DNA of 64,000 nt from Paraburkholderia edwinii (lineage in GTDB: Bacteria > Pseudomonadota > Gammaproteobacteria > Burkholderiales > Burkholderiaceae), in NCBI RefSeq assembly GCF_019428685.1, contig NZ_CP080095.1, positions 992,001 to 1,056,000 on the forward strand, given 5' to 3'. Shown here piece after piece: positions 48,135 to 58,716 of this stretch. The position numbers and the translations under genes were made by a program. The notes beneath the pieces are model-generated. The model had not been told where the DNA came from. It worked only from the letters and a program-made list of their open reading frames with translations, and did no database searches. How positions within the stretch are numbered: position 1 is the first letter of the stretch; every line of letters starts with the position of its first letter.

Positions 48135-49774
48135 TTTTGATCTCCTGGTTTTCCGCGGACGAGCGATTCGGGGTGGCGCTCCAGATAATCGGACAGCGCG
48201 TTCAGCGACTGCAGCGTGCGCGTCAGCTCCTGCAGCGCCTGGTGGACGTCGGATTGCAGCGGCGAATCCTGCTGCAGCGTCTGCTCGGCCGAGCCGAAAG
48301 TCTGCTTGGCGGCCGTGAGCGTGTCGCGCGCCTGCGGCAGCAGTTCCGTGTCGAGCTGCGAGAACAGCTTGTCCGCATGCTTGAGCGCGGCGTTCACGTT
48401 CGTGCCGATCTGGTCGAACGGCACCTTGTCGAGCTTCTTCGCAATGTCCGCGATCTGCAGCTGCAGTTCGTCGAGCGAATTCGGCATGGTCGGCAGCTCG
48501 AGCGGATCGGCCGCTACGTCGACGGTTGCCTTCGGCGCGTTCGGGAACATGTCGAGCGCGATATACAGCTGGCCCGTGATCAGGTTGCCGGTGCGCAGCT
48601 GGCCGCGCAGCCCGTGCCTGACGAGCGCCTGCAGCAGATCGTTGCTGGACGGCGTGCCCGGCGCCGGCAGCGCTTCGCGCGTGCGGCGGCGCAGACGGTC
48701 CGGATACAGGTTCATCGTGACCGGCATCGTGAAGTTGCGGATCTTCGGATCGTATTCGACGCCGATACTCGTCACCTGGCCGAGCACGATACCGCGGAAG
48801 TCCACCTGCGCGCCGACCGACAGCCCGCGTAGCGACTGGTTGAAGTTCATTACGACGCGCACCGGTTCGCCGTCGGGCTCGCGCATTGCATCGCTTTCGT
48901 CGTCACCGAGGCGGAACGTCATATTGTTCGGCGCCTGCACGCCGACTGCCTGGCCCGGCGGCGACTGGAACGCGAGACCGCCGACGATCACCGTCGCAAG
49001 CGACTGCGTATTGAGTTTGAAGCCGCTCGAATCGAGCCGCAAGTCGACGCCGCTCGCATGCCACCAGCGCGAATTCGTGCCGACATACTGGTCGAACGGC
49101 GCATTGACGAACACCTGCACCGTCACGCCGGTGCCGTCCTTGTCGAGCGAAAAGCCCGTGACCTGGCCGACTTGCACGCGCCGGTAGTAGACGGGCGAGC
49201 CGATATCGATCGAGCCGAGCGACTCGCCGCGCAGCGTGAACTGCCGCCCCTTCTGGTCGACCGTGACGGCCGGCGGCGCTTCGAGTCCGACGAATTCAGT
49301 CTGCGTCTCGGTCGAACGCCCGCCATCGACGCCGATATACGAGCCCGACAGCAGCGTGCTCAAACCCGTCACGCCGCTAGCGCCGATCCGCGGCCTGACG
49401 ACCCAGAAGCGGCTGTCCTTCACCGCGAAGTCGTCGGCTTCCTTCGACAGCTGCACATAGACGAGCACGCGCGAATGATTGTTCGACAGCTTGATCTGCT
49501 TCACGTAGCCGATGTCGACGTCCTTGTACTTGACCTTCGTCTTGCCCGGCTCGAGCCCCTCCGCGGAGCTGAAGCTGATCGTGATGGTCGGGCCTTTCTG
49601 GTAGACCGACTGGATTACGAGCGCGACGCCTATCAGCGCGGCGATCAGCGGAATTACCCACACGAGCGACGGCAGCCAGCGGCGGCGCGCGTCGATATCG
49701 GGCTCGGGTACGTCCGGTCCGGTCGGATCGTGGCGCGGCGCGTCGGGCGGCGTCGGGTCTTGTGGACTATTCAT
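48131..49774 (-). CDS. pqiB: PqiB-type MCE domain protein
   Basis: A 547-residue membrane-anchored MCE protein, equal in length to E. coli PqiB (546). One N-terminal membrane helix (about residues 33-57, beginning WLPSLVWVIPLIAAL) is followed by three MCE domains and a C-terminal coiled-coil region. PqiB forms a hexameric tube across the periplasm for lipid traffic. The start overlaps the second pqiA gene by 8 bp. Confidence 0.93.
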   Translation of the reverse strand: MNSPQDPTPPDAPRHDPTGPDVPEPDIDARRRWLPSLVWVIPLIAALIGVALVIQSVYQKGPTITISFSSAEGLEPGKTKVKYKDVDIGYVKQIKLSNNHSRVLVYVQLSKEADDFAVKDSRFWVVRPRIGASGVTGLSTLLSGSYIGVDGGRSTETQTEFVGLEAPPAVTVDQKGRQFTLRGESLGSIDIGSPVYYRRVQVGQVTGFSLDKDGTGVTVQVFVNAPFDQYVGTNSRWWHASGVDLRLDSSGFKLNTQSLATVIVGGLAFQSPPGQAVGVQAPNNMTFRLGDDESDAMREPDGEPVRVVMNFNQSLRGLSVGAQVDFRGIVLGQVTSIGVEYDPKIRNFTMPVTMNLYPDRLRRRTREALPAPGTPSSNDLLQALVRHGLRGQLRTGNLITGQLYIALDMFPNAPKATVDVAADPLELPTMPNSLDELQLQIADIAKKLDKVPFDQIGTNVNAALKHADKLFSQLDTELLPQARDTLTAAKQTFGSAEQTLQQDSPLQSDVHQALQELTRTLQSLNALSDYLERHPESLVRGKPGDQK

Positions 49775-50498
49775 GGGGCGTGTCCTGGGAGTCCTGTGAG
49801 GCCTTCGAAGGGGAAGTCGTGCTGTCGTTGTTGTTCGTGTTCGTGCTCGGTCGGCGGCGCGGCGGTGGGCCGGTCTCGATGTTGTCCCAGATCAGGCGCG
49901 GATCGAATTGCATCGACGCGAGCATCGTCAGGATGACGACCGAGCCGAACGCGATCGCGCCGGGCCCCGCGGTAATTTCGGCGAGCGACTTGAAGCGCAC
50001 CAGCGCGACGGTCAGCGTGATGACGAAGATGTCGAGCATCGACCAGCGTCCGATCCGCTCGACCATGCGATATAGCGCGGTGCGCTCGTGCGGCCGCCAG
50101 CGCGAACGGCGCTGCGTGGTGATGCTGAGCAGCGCGAGCACCGTGAGCTTCATCATCGGTACGAGAATGCTCGCGACGAACACGATGATCGCCAGCGGCC
50201 AGTCGCCCGACGTCCAGAAATAGACGACGCCGCTCATGATCGTGTCGTTCTCGGTGCCGACCAGCGATGTGGTGTGCAGCACGGGCAGCAGATTTGCCGG
50301 AATGTAGAGCACCGCGGCGGCGATCAGCAGCGCCCACGTGCGCATCAGACTATCCGGATTGCGCCGGTGCATCGGCGCGCCGCACCGTTCGCAGCGTTGC
50401 GGCGCATGATCCGCGCTCGCGAAACGAACGCGCTTCTGCACGCGTCCGCATGCATGGCACGAGATCAGACCGGCGCGCGAGGCCGTCAGGTATTTCAT
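49767..50498 (-). CDS. pqiA: Paraquat-inducible protein A, second unit
   Basis: A 243-residue inner-membrane protein with a zinc-ribbon start (Cys14, Cys17, Cys36, Cys39) and about four membrane helices (first at WALLIAAAVLYIPANLLPVL). It corresponds to the C-terminal half of E. coli PqiA, which contains two such units in one chain. A polar tail rich in Asn/Ser/Thr follows. It is separated from the first unit by 7 bp. Confidence 0.9.
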   Translation of the reverse strand: MKYLTASRAGLISCHACGRVQKRVRFASADHAPQRCERCGAPMHRRNPDSLMRTWALLIAAAVLYIPANLLPVLHTTSLVGTENDTIMSGVVYFWTSGDWPLAIIVFVASILVPMMKLTVLALLSITTQRRSRWRPHERTALYRMVERIGRWSMLDIFVITLTVALVRFKSLAEITAGPGAIAFGSVVILTMLASMQFDPRLIWDNIETGPPPRRRPSTNTNNNDSTTSPSKASQDSQDTPHE

Positions 50499-50505
50499 CG
50501 GGCGC

Positions 50506-51243
50506 TCATCCCCTGCGCGGCGTGGACGCCGCCGTGCCCGTTGTGCCCGCCGTGCCGCTGCTACCCGGCTGCCGTGCGGTGGGCTTGCCGAGGTTTTTCG
50601 TGCGCCGCATACGGCGCCGCGTCTGTCGCGTTTTGTGCCGCGTCAGCGTATCGGCGATGTCCCACAGCGTGCGTGGCTCGAACGTCACGACCACCGCGAA
50701 CATCAGTGTCAGCGCGCCGAAAGCAAAGAGCGCCGCCTCGGGAATCACGCGCGCCACGCTCGTCATTTTGACGATCGTGACGAGCGTGCCGAGCATGAAC
50801 ACCTCGATCATGCCCCACGGCCGCACGAACTGGATCGCGCGCATGACCTGATGAAACGCCAGCGGCACATAGCCCGCGCGCACCGACAGCAGCACGTACA
50901 GCAGCGCGAGCAGTTCGGTCAGAGGAAAGAGGATCGTCGAGCAGAACACCATGACGGCGACGATCTGCATGTCCTGGGTCCACAGCACTTCGATGGCGCC
51001 GAACAGGCTCGCCTGCGAGGTGATGCCGTTGGCTTCGAGCTCGATAATCGGAAAGGTCTGCGCGATCAGGAAGGTGATGAGCGCGGCCATCGTCATCGCG
51101 CAGATCGGGTCGAGGCGTCCCGTCGAACTGCCGTACAGCACGGCTCCGCAGCGCGGGCAACGCGCGAGGCGCCGCCGGCCGAGGCGCGGCTTCTGAAACA
51201 GCGCATCGCAGTCGTGGCATGCAATCAGGCGGTCTTGTTCCAT
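50506..51243 (-). CDS. pqiA: Paraquat-inducible protein A, first unit
   Basis: A 245-residue inner-membrane protein, first gene of the pqi operon. The zinc-ribbon cysteines are at 9, 12, 29 and 32, followed by about four membrane helices. It corresponds to the N-terminal half of E. coli PqiA, so here the protein is made as two subunits that presumably assemble together and with PqiB. The C-terminus is a basic then Gly/Thr-rich tail. Confidence 0.9.
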   Translation of the reverse strand: MEQDRLIACHDCDALFQKPRLGRRRLARCPRCGAVLYGSSTGRLDPICAMTMAALITFLIAQTFPIIELEANGITSQASLFGAIEVLWTQDMQIVAVMVFCSTILFPLTELLALLYVLLSVRAGYVPLAFHQVMRAIQFVRPWGMIEVFMLGTLVTIVKMTSVARVIPEAALFAFGALTLMFAVVVTFEPRTLWDIADTLTRHKTRQTRRRMRRTKNLGKPTARQPGSSGTAGTTGTAASTPRRG

Positions 51244-51707
51244 GCAGGCAAGAGCAAAACGTTAAGAGTTCGGCGGTCGGCGGCGCTTGCGTTCGCGCCG
51301 CTCTCCACGGGCGGGCCACAAAAACCTGGCGACATAGTATCAAAGGCGCTTCGCCGTCACCGCATAGGGTGGCAGCGGCCGGAGGTGACGTGTCGCGTGC
51401 TTGCGTGGCTTGTGTTGGTCGCCGCGGGTGTTCCCGTCACTCCGCCGTACTGCACCGGTATCGCCGCATGGTACGAGGCTGCGGTGTTTCCCATCGGGCC
51501 CGAGCCGTAATAGCAAATTCCGGACCGCGCCGCGATAGGTTCGGGACGCTTGCATGGAAGCCCGTAGGGTGGAGTAGCATGACGCGAGGGCGCGTCCACG
51601 ATAAAAGATGCGAGGCTGCACGCGATGCGACACGCATCGACGGGAATAACGGGCGCGGCCATGTCGTTTAATTTCAATCTCGCGATTCCTTGTACGGGAG
51701 GCCTGCC
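51244..51707. other. Divergent region between the pqi operon and cytochrome b561
   Basis: A 464-bp stretch without a credible gene. On the minus strand an extended -10 (TGATACTAT, at 51334-51342) with a weak -35 could drive pqi. The GGGAGG ribosome binding site for the b561 gene is at 51696-51701. Otherwise I see nothing recognisable. Confidence 0.45.
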
Positions 51708-52277
51708 GTGGCACATCTCTCGTCGTTTGCCGGACGCGCAACCAGCCTGCGCTACACGCGCACGGCCATCGCTTTTCACTGGCTGATCGCAGTGCTGATC
51801 GTTTGCGGCTTTTCGCTCGGCTGGGTGATGACCGATATTCCCGGCTTTACGCCGACGAAGCTGCGTTACTTCTCGTGGCACAAGTGGATTGGCGTTACGG
51901 TATTTGCGTTAGTCGTGCTGCGTATCGTGTGGCGTACGACGCATGCGGCGCCGCCGCTGCCCGCAGGCATGCCCGCCTGGCAGCGCATGGCCGCGCAGGC
52001 CACGCACCTCGCGTTGTACGTGCTGATGGTGGTGATTCCGGTGTCCGGATATCTCTACAGTTCGGCGGCCAATGTGCAGGTGGTGTATCTCGGGCTCGTG
52101 CCGTTGCCGCGGCTGATCGCGCCCGACCCCGTGCTCAAGACGGTGCTGAAGAACGTGCATATCGCGCTCAACTACACGTTGCTCGTGCTTGTCGTACTGC
52201 ACATCGCGGCCGCGCTCAAGCATCAGTGGCTCGATCGCGACGGGCTGCTGTCGCGCATGATCCCTTTCCTCAAATAA
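51708..52277 (+). CDS. Cytochrome b561
   Basis: A 189-residue diheme membrane cytochrome with four helices. The candidate heme ligands are in AIAFHWLIA, YFSWHKWIGV, KNVHIALNY and VLVVLHIAAA. Prokaryotic b561 proteins of this type move electrons between quinol and periplasmic acceptors, including superoxide. I use the GTG at 51708, eight bases after GGGAGG, over a TTG six codons upstream. Two YceI genes follow at once, a recurrent arrangement with b561. Confidence 0.92.
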   Translation: MAHLSSFAGRATSLRYTRTAIAFHWLIAVLIVCGFSLGWVMTDIPGFTPTKLRYFSWHKWIGVTVFALVVLRIVWRTTHAAPPLPAGMPAWQRMAAQATHLALYVLMVVIPVSGYLYSSAANVQVVYLGLVPLPRLIAPDPVLKTVLKNVHIALNYTLLVLVVLHIAAALKHQWLDRDGLLSRMIPFLK

Positions 52278-52286
52278 GGACAACCA

Positions 52287-52886
52287 GTGAAAGCCTCGTT
52301 CACACGGATCAGGGTCGCCGCATCGGCCAGATACTTCAGCATCGCGATGGCGGCTGCGGCCGCCATGCCGTTTGCGCTGACGGCGCGCGACGCACACGCG
52401 CAGATCGACGTGGCGCATAGCACGATCACCGCGACGTCGAAGCAGATGAATGTGCCCGTCGAAGGCAAGTTCACCAAATTTTCTGCGCAGCTTGCGTTCG
52501 ATCCGGCGCAGCCGGCCGCGGGCAGCGCGAAGGTCGACGTCGATATGACGAGCTACGACCTCGGCGACGAAACCTATAACGACGAAGTGCGCGGCAAGGA
52601 CTGGTTCGACACGAAGCGCTTCCCGGGCGCGACCTTCGTCTCGAGCGCGATTGCACCCGCTGGCGCGGACAAGTTCAACGTCACCGGCAAGCTGACGATC
52701 AAAGGCAAGTCGCAGACGGTGGTCGTGCCAGTGACCGTGACGACGCAGGGCGCGGCGCATGTGTTCGACGGTGCGCTGACGATCAGGCGCTCGCAATACG
52801 ACATCGGGCTCGGCGAATGGAAAGACACGTCGGTGGTGGCCGACGATGTCGTCATCAAGTTTCACTTCGTTGGTGCGGGGAAATAA
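52287..52886 (+). CDS. YceI family periplasmic protein (first copy)
   Basis: A 199-residue secreted lipocalin-like YceI protein with a signal peptide cleaved near AHA-QID (residue 38). It has the family pattern GSAKVDVDMTSYDLGDETYN and GKDWFDTKRFPGATFVS. YceI proteins bind isoprenoid quinone-like lipids. With cytochrome b561 upstream, a role in periplasmic quinone or redox chemistry is plausible. The start is GTG, 9 bp after the b561 stop. Confidence 0.92.
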   Translation: MKASFTRIRVAASARYFSIAMAAAAAMPFALTARDAHAQIDVAHSTITATSKQMNVPVEGKFTKFSAQLAFDPAQPAAGSAKVDVDMTSYDLGDETYNDEVRGKDWFDTKRFPGATFVSSAIAPAGADKFNVTGKLTIKGKSQTVVVPVTVTTQGAAHVFDGALTIRRSQYDIGLGEWKDTSVVADDVVIKFHFVGAGK

Positions 52887-52985
52887 AACTGCAGGAAGTG
52901 GAGTAAGAGGTATCGAGATGTAGAAGACAGCGATCGGCATCGGCGCGCGCGTTCGTGCATCGCGCCTGAAAAAAGGAGAACAAAG

Positions 52986-53576
52986 GTGAGGAAGACATGC
53001 TTGGTCGGCGCCGTCGCGGCGCTTGCGGTTTCGGCTTTGCTTCCGCTCGACGCAGCGGCGGCCACCGATACGTATCAGCTCGATCCCAATCACACGTTTC
53101 CGAGCTTCGAAACCGATCATATGGGCGGCTTGTCCGTATGGCGCGGGAAGTTCACGAAGTCGGCGGGAACCGTGACGGTCGATCGCGCGGCGAAAACCGG
53201 GACGGTCGACGTGACGATCGATACGTCGTCGATCCAGACCGGCAATCCGAAGCTCGACGAGCATGCGCGTTCCGACGAGCTGCTCGACGTCGCGAAGTAT
53301 CCGACGGCGGTCTACAAGGGCACGCAGATCCGCTTCGACGGCGACAAACCGGTCGAGGTGATCGGCGATCTCACGCTGCACGGCGTGACGAAGCCGCTGA
53401 ATCTGCGGGTCGTCTCGTTCAAGTGCATGCAGCACCCGATGCTCAAGCGCGAGGTCTGCGGCGTCGATGCGACCGCGAAGTTCGACCGCGCGGACTACGG
53501 CATCAATCTCGGGCAGAAGCAGGGCTTCAATATGGCGACTGTGCTGCATATCCAGGCCGAAGGGATCAAGCAGTAG
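52986..53576 (+). CDS. YceI family periplasmic protein (second copy)
   Basis: A 196-residue YceI protein with a signal peptide ending near residue 25 (LDAAAATD) and the motif [16 protein letters not shown]. It differs clearly from the first copy in sequence, so this is not a recent duplication. It has a Cys pair (FKCMQHP and REVCGVD) absent from the first copy. It starts with GTG after AAAGGAG. A strong terminator follows. Confidence 0.92.
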   Translation: MRKTCLVGAVAALAVSALLPLDAAAATDTYQLDPNHTFPSFETDHMGGLSVWRGKFTKSAGTVTVDRAAKTGTVDVTIDTSSIQTGNPKLDEHARSDELLDVAKYPTAVYKGTQIRFDGDKPVEVIGDLTLHGVTKPLNLRVVSFKCMQHPMLKREVCGVDATAKFDRADYGINLGQKQGFNMATVLHIQAEGIKQ

Positions 53577-53607
53577 TTCGGTGACTGCCAGGCGGGTACC
53601 AAAAGAA

Positions 53608-53637
53608 AAAAGGCCGGTTCAATTTGAACCGGCCTTT
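53608..53637. terminator. Bidirectional terminator, YceI / secF
   Basis: AAAGGCCGGTTCAA and TTGAACCGGCCTTT form a near-perfect palindrome. On the minus strand it runs into TTTTTCTTTT, and on the plus strand into TTTCTG. It serves both convergent operons, more strongly secF. Confidence 0.9.
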
Positions 53638-53672
53638 CTGCCGAAGAAAATTGCAGCGCAAGCGTGCCGCGA

Positions 53673-54623
53673 TCAGACTTGCGCGCCCGCGTTCGGATCG
53701 TTTGGATCGTGGCGTTCCTTCTTTTCCTTCACGAGATCTTCACGCTTCACGCCGAGCCACATCGCGAGCGCCGCCGCGACGAACACCGACGAGTAGATAC
53801 CGAACAGAATACCGACGGTCAGCGCGAGCGCGAAGTAGTGCAGCGTCGGGCCGCCGAACAGGAACATCGACAGCACCATCATCTGCGTACAGCCGTGCGT
53901 GATGATGGTTCGCGACATCGTGCTCGTGATGGCGTGGTTGATCACTTCCATCACCGACATCTTGCGTTCGCGCCGGAACGTCTCGCGAATCCGGTCGAAG
54001 ATAACCACCGACTCGTTGACCGAGTAGCCGAGCACCGCAAGCACGGCCGCAAGCACCGACAGCGAGAATTCCCATTGGAAGAACGCGAAGAAGCCGAGAA
54101 TGATCACGACGTCGTGCAAGTTCGCGATCACGCCCGCGATGGCGTACTTCCATTCGAAGCGGAACGACAGGTAGATCACGATACCTGCCACTACACACGC
54201 GAGCGCGAGCAGGCCGTCGGTGGCGAGTTCCTTGCCGACCTGCGGCCCGACGAACTCGACGCGCTGCAACTGCACCTGCGCGTTGTCGGCCTTCAGCGCG
54301 GCCATTGCCTGATCGCTTTGCTGTGCCGAACTCAGACCCTGCTTCAACGGCAGGCGGATCAGCACGTCGCGCGACGTGCCGAAGTTCTGCACCTGCGCGT
54401 CGGCGTAGCCGATCTTCGTCAGCGTGTCGCGCACCGGTTCGAGCTGCGCGGCTTGCGGATACTGCACTTCGATCACCGTGCCGCCCGTGAATTCGATCGA
54501 CAGGTGCAGGCCGCGGTGCACGAGGAAAAACACGGCGGCGATAAACGTGATCAGCGAAATCGCGTTGAAGATCAACGCCCGTTGCATGAACGGGATGTCT
54601 TTATGGATGCGGAAAAATTCCAT
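53673..54623 (-). CDS. secF: Protein translocase subunit SecF
   Basis: SecF pairs with SecD to use the proton gradient in late protein export. The 316-residue protein has six membrane helices with a periplasmic loop after the first, and the motifs EFTGGTVIEVQ and GYSVNESVVIFDRIRE in the membrane domain. It lies 18 bp after secD. Confidence 0.98.
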   Translation of the reverse strand: MEFFRIHKDIPFMQRALIFNAISLITFIAAVFFLVHRGLHLSIEFTGGTVIEVQYPQAAQLEPVRDTLTKIGYADAQVQNFGTSRDVLIRLPLKQGLSSAQQSDQAMAALKADNAQVQLQRVEFVGPQVGKELATDGLLALACVVAGIVIYLSFRFEWKYAIAGVIANLHDVVIILGFFAFFQWEFSLSVLAAVLAVLGYSVNESVVIFDRIRETFRRERKMSVMEVINHAITSTMSRTIITHGCTQMMVLSMFLFGGPTLHYFALALTVGILFGIYSSVFVAAALAMWLGVKREDLVKEKKERHDPNDPNAGAQV

Positions 54624-54641
54624 GGTCTCGTTCTCCGGGCG

Positions 54642-56738
54642 TCAGCGGGTTGAACCCGGTTTCTTCGGCGTGTCGCTGGCGGTTGGCGTGCCGGGCGCAT
54701 TGCGGCGGCGTACCGTTGGTTTGCCCGCGTTGGCCTGCGCGCCGGCGGACCCCTTCGCGGCTGCTTTGCGTTTGGCCGTGGAAGCGGGCGCCGGCACGTT
54801 CGCGCTGCGCGCGGTGGCCGTGACGGCGTCGTCGCCCGAGGTATCGTCTTCGAGGTACGCAGCAGCGCCGCCGGCCGTCGCCGTTGCCGGCCGCCATACC
54901 TGGCCGACCGCGAGCGACTTCAGCTTCTTCTTGCCGCCGTACCAGAGGTTCACGAGGCCGCGCGAGAAGAACACGGCCGAGAACATCGACGTCAGAATGC
55001 CGATACAGTGCACGACCGCGAAGCCGCGCACCGGGCCGGAACCGAACGCGAGCAGCGCGAGGCCGGCAATCAGGGTCGTGACGTTCGAATCGAGAATGGT
55101 CGCCCATGCATGCGCGTAGCCGTTCTGGATTGCAAGTTGCGGCGGTGCGCCGTTGCGCAGCTCTTCGCGCACGCGCTCGTTGATCAGCACGTTCGCGTCG
55201 ATTGCCATACCGAGCGCGAGCGCGATAGCGGCGATACCCGGCAGCGTCAGCGTGGCCTGCAGCATCGACAGGATCGCGATCAGCAGCAGCAGGTTCACCG
55301 ACAGCGCGATCATGGAGATCAGGCCGAACAGCATGTAGTACGCGATCATGAAGGCGGCGATCGCGATAAAGCCGTAGACGACCGAATCGAAGCCCTTCTT
55401 GATGTTGTCGGCGCCGAGGCTCGGGCCGATCGTGCGTTCCTCGATGATGTCCATCGGCGCGGCGAGCGAGCCGGCGCGCAGCAGCAGCGCGAGGTCGGCT
55501 GCCGCTTGCGGCGTCGGCTGGCCGGTAATCTGGAAGCGGTCGCCGAGTTCCGACTGGATCGTTGCGACCGTCAGCACCTGACCCTTGCCCTTTTCGAACA
55601 GCACCATCGCCATCGGCTTGCCGATGTTGTCGCGCGACACCGCGCGCAGCGCGCGGCCGCCCGCCGAGTCCAGGCGGAGATTGACGGAAGGACGCTGATG
55701 CTCGTCGAAGCCCGCCGACGCGTCGATAATGCGGTCGCCGGTGAAGATGATCTGCTTGCGCAGCAGCACCGGCACCTGGTTGCCTTGCGTGAAGAGCTCG
55801 TCGCCCGGCGGCACCGGGTCGTTCGGATTCGGATGGGTGTTGACCGGGTCGGCGAGGCGCGCTTCGAGCGTCGCCGTGCGGCCGATGATGTCCTTCGCCT
55901 TGGCCGTATCCTGCACGCCCGGCAGTTCGACGACGATGCGGTCGTTGCCCTGCTGCTGGATCACCGGTTCCGCGACGCCCAGTTCGTTGACGCGGTTATG
56001 CAGCGTGGTGATGTTCTGCTTGAGCGCGGCGTCCTGTACTTCCTTTTCCACGGCCGGCGTGAACGTGCCGACCACCTGCCAGCCGCCGGTCGGCGCCGGT
56101 TGCGTGGCCCACTGCAGTTCGCTGACGGCTGTGGTCAGTTGCTTGCGCGCCGCTTCGGCGACGCTCTGGTCCGCGAAGCTCGCGACCACCGACTGGCCGA
56201 CGCGGTTCACGCCGCCGTCGCGAATGCGGTTGTCACGCAGCAGCGTGCGCGCATCGGACGCGTCGGAATCGAGTTTCTTGTTCAGCGCGCCCGCCATGTC
56301 GACCTGCAGCAGGAAGTGCACGCCGCCGCGCAGATCGAGACCGAGGTACATGGGCAACGCGTGCAGCGCAGTCAGCCAGTGCGGCGATGCGCTTTGCAGG
56401 TTCAACGCGACGACGTACGTTGGATCCGACGGGTCGCTGTTCAGCGACTTCTGCAGCAGATCCTTCACGCGCAGCTGCGTGTCCGTATCGGCCACGCGCA
56501 CGCGGATGTTCGCGTTCAACGTCGAATTATCGAACGTGACGTCGTCGGCTTTGATCTGGCTCGCCGCCAGCGCCGCTTCGACCTGCGACAGCGTGGCCGA
56601 ATCGAGCTTGACCGTTGCCTTGCCGCTCGACACCTGCACCGCCGGCGCTTCGCCGAAGAAGTTGGGCAGCGTGTACAGGAAGCCGATGGCGAGCGCCACC
56701 AGCATCACGGCATATTTCCAGAGGGGGTAACGATTCAT
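54642..56738 (-). CDS. secD: Protein translocase subunit SecD
   Basis: The 698-residue SecD has one N-terminal helix, a large periplasmic P1 domain (LDLRGGVHFLLQVDM) and a five-helix membrane domain (GMAIDANVLINERVREELR). It is longer than enteric SecD (615). The excess is mainly a low-complexity Ala/Thr/Lys-rich cytoplasmic tail of about 80 residues after WRPATATAGG. The start is the Met before NRYPLWKY; a Met four codons upstream is less likely. Confidence 0.98.
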   Translation of the reverse strand: MNRYPLWKYAVMLVALAIGFLYTLPNFFGEAPAVQVSSGKATVKLDSATLSQVEAALAASQIKADDVTFDNSTLNANIRVRVADTDTQLRVKDLLQKSLNSDPSDPTYVVALNLQSASPHWLTALHALPMYLGLDLRGGVHFLLQVDMAGALNKKLDSDASDARTLLRDNRIRDGGVNRVGQSVVASFADQSVAEAARKQLTTAVSELQWATQPAPTGGWQVVGTFTPAVEKEVQDAALKQNITTLHNRVNELGVAEPVIQQQGNDRIVVELPGVQDTAKAKDIIGRTATLEARLADPVNTHPNPNDPVPPGDELFTQGNQVPVLLRKQIIFTGDRIIDASAGFDEHQRPSVNLRLDSAGGRALRAVSRDNIGKPMAMVLFEKGKGQVLTVATIQSELGDRFQITGQPTPQAAADLALLLRAGSLAAPMDIIEERTIGPSLGADNIKKGFDSVVYGFIAIAAFMIAYYMLFGLISMIALSVNLLLLIAILSMLQATLTLPGIAAIALALGMAIDANVLINERVREELRNGAPPQLAIQNGYAHAWATILDSNVTTLIAGLALLAFGSGPVRGFAVVHCIGILTSMFSAVFFSRGLVNLWYGGKKKLKSLAVGQVWRPATATAGGAAAYLEDDTSGDDAVTATARSANVPAPASTAKRKAAAKGSAGAQANAGKPTVRRRNAPGTPTASDTPKKPGSTR

Positions 56739-56873
56739 GGGATGGTCCAACGGACGGTTGGCGGCAAGATGCCAGTTGCTTGCAAGGCCACGCCGCGTTC
56801 AGCTGCAGCGGCTTCAACCTGGGGCTTCGGGACAGGCCTTGCGGGTCTTGCTCTAGTTGCGCAGATCGTCGCG

Positions 56874-57206
56874 TTACAGCGATTTGATCGTGCCTTTCGG
56901 GAGAATCGTCGTGACCGAAGCCTTCTGCACGGTGATTTCCGTTCCTTCCGAGATTTCGACGCCGACATACGCGTCGCCGACTTTCGTGATCTTGCCGACA
57001 ATACCGCCGTTCGTCACCACTTCATCGCCTTTGGCCATCGCCGCGAGCATGTTGCGATGCTCCTTCTGGCGCTTCATTTGCGGGCGGATCATGATGAAGT
57101 AGAGCACTGCGAACATCAAAATCAGCGGCAGGAAGCTCATCAGGCTCGATTCGGCGCCCCCCGCGGCTCCGCCTTGCGCAAATGCGTTGGTAATGAAATT
57201 CGGCAC
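56874..57206 (-). CDS. yajC: Preprotein translocase accessory subunit YajC
   Basis: A 110-residue single-helix protein of the SecDF-YajC complex. The membrane helix (about residues 23-39) is followed by RPQMKRQKEH and the conserved AMAKGDEVVTNGGIVGKITK. It lies between tgt and secD in the standard queA-tgt-yajC-secD-secF order. Confidence 0.97.
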   Translation of the reverse strand: MPNFITNAFAQGGAAGGAESSLMSFLPLILMFAVLYFIMIRPQMKRQKEHRNMLAAMAKGDEVVTNGGIVGKITKVGDAYVGVEISEGTEITVQKASVTTILPKGTIKSL

Positions 57207-57385
57207 GTCGGTCTCTCCGTTTTTAGCAATCAGAAAAAGTCAGCCGATTATTCTACCACCGGCCCTTTACGCGACGGCATGGCACGGATGTATCTGGGCC
57301 CGCGTGTAACACGGATTGGATACGTCGACCGGCATGCCGTTTCGAAAGTGAATTGTAAAGTTTTATGCGGCACTCGGGCATCGTT

Positions 57386-58687
<1,302 letters not shown>

Positions 58688-58716
58688 TCAGGCAGATGCC
58701 GCACGAACGCCCGCCG

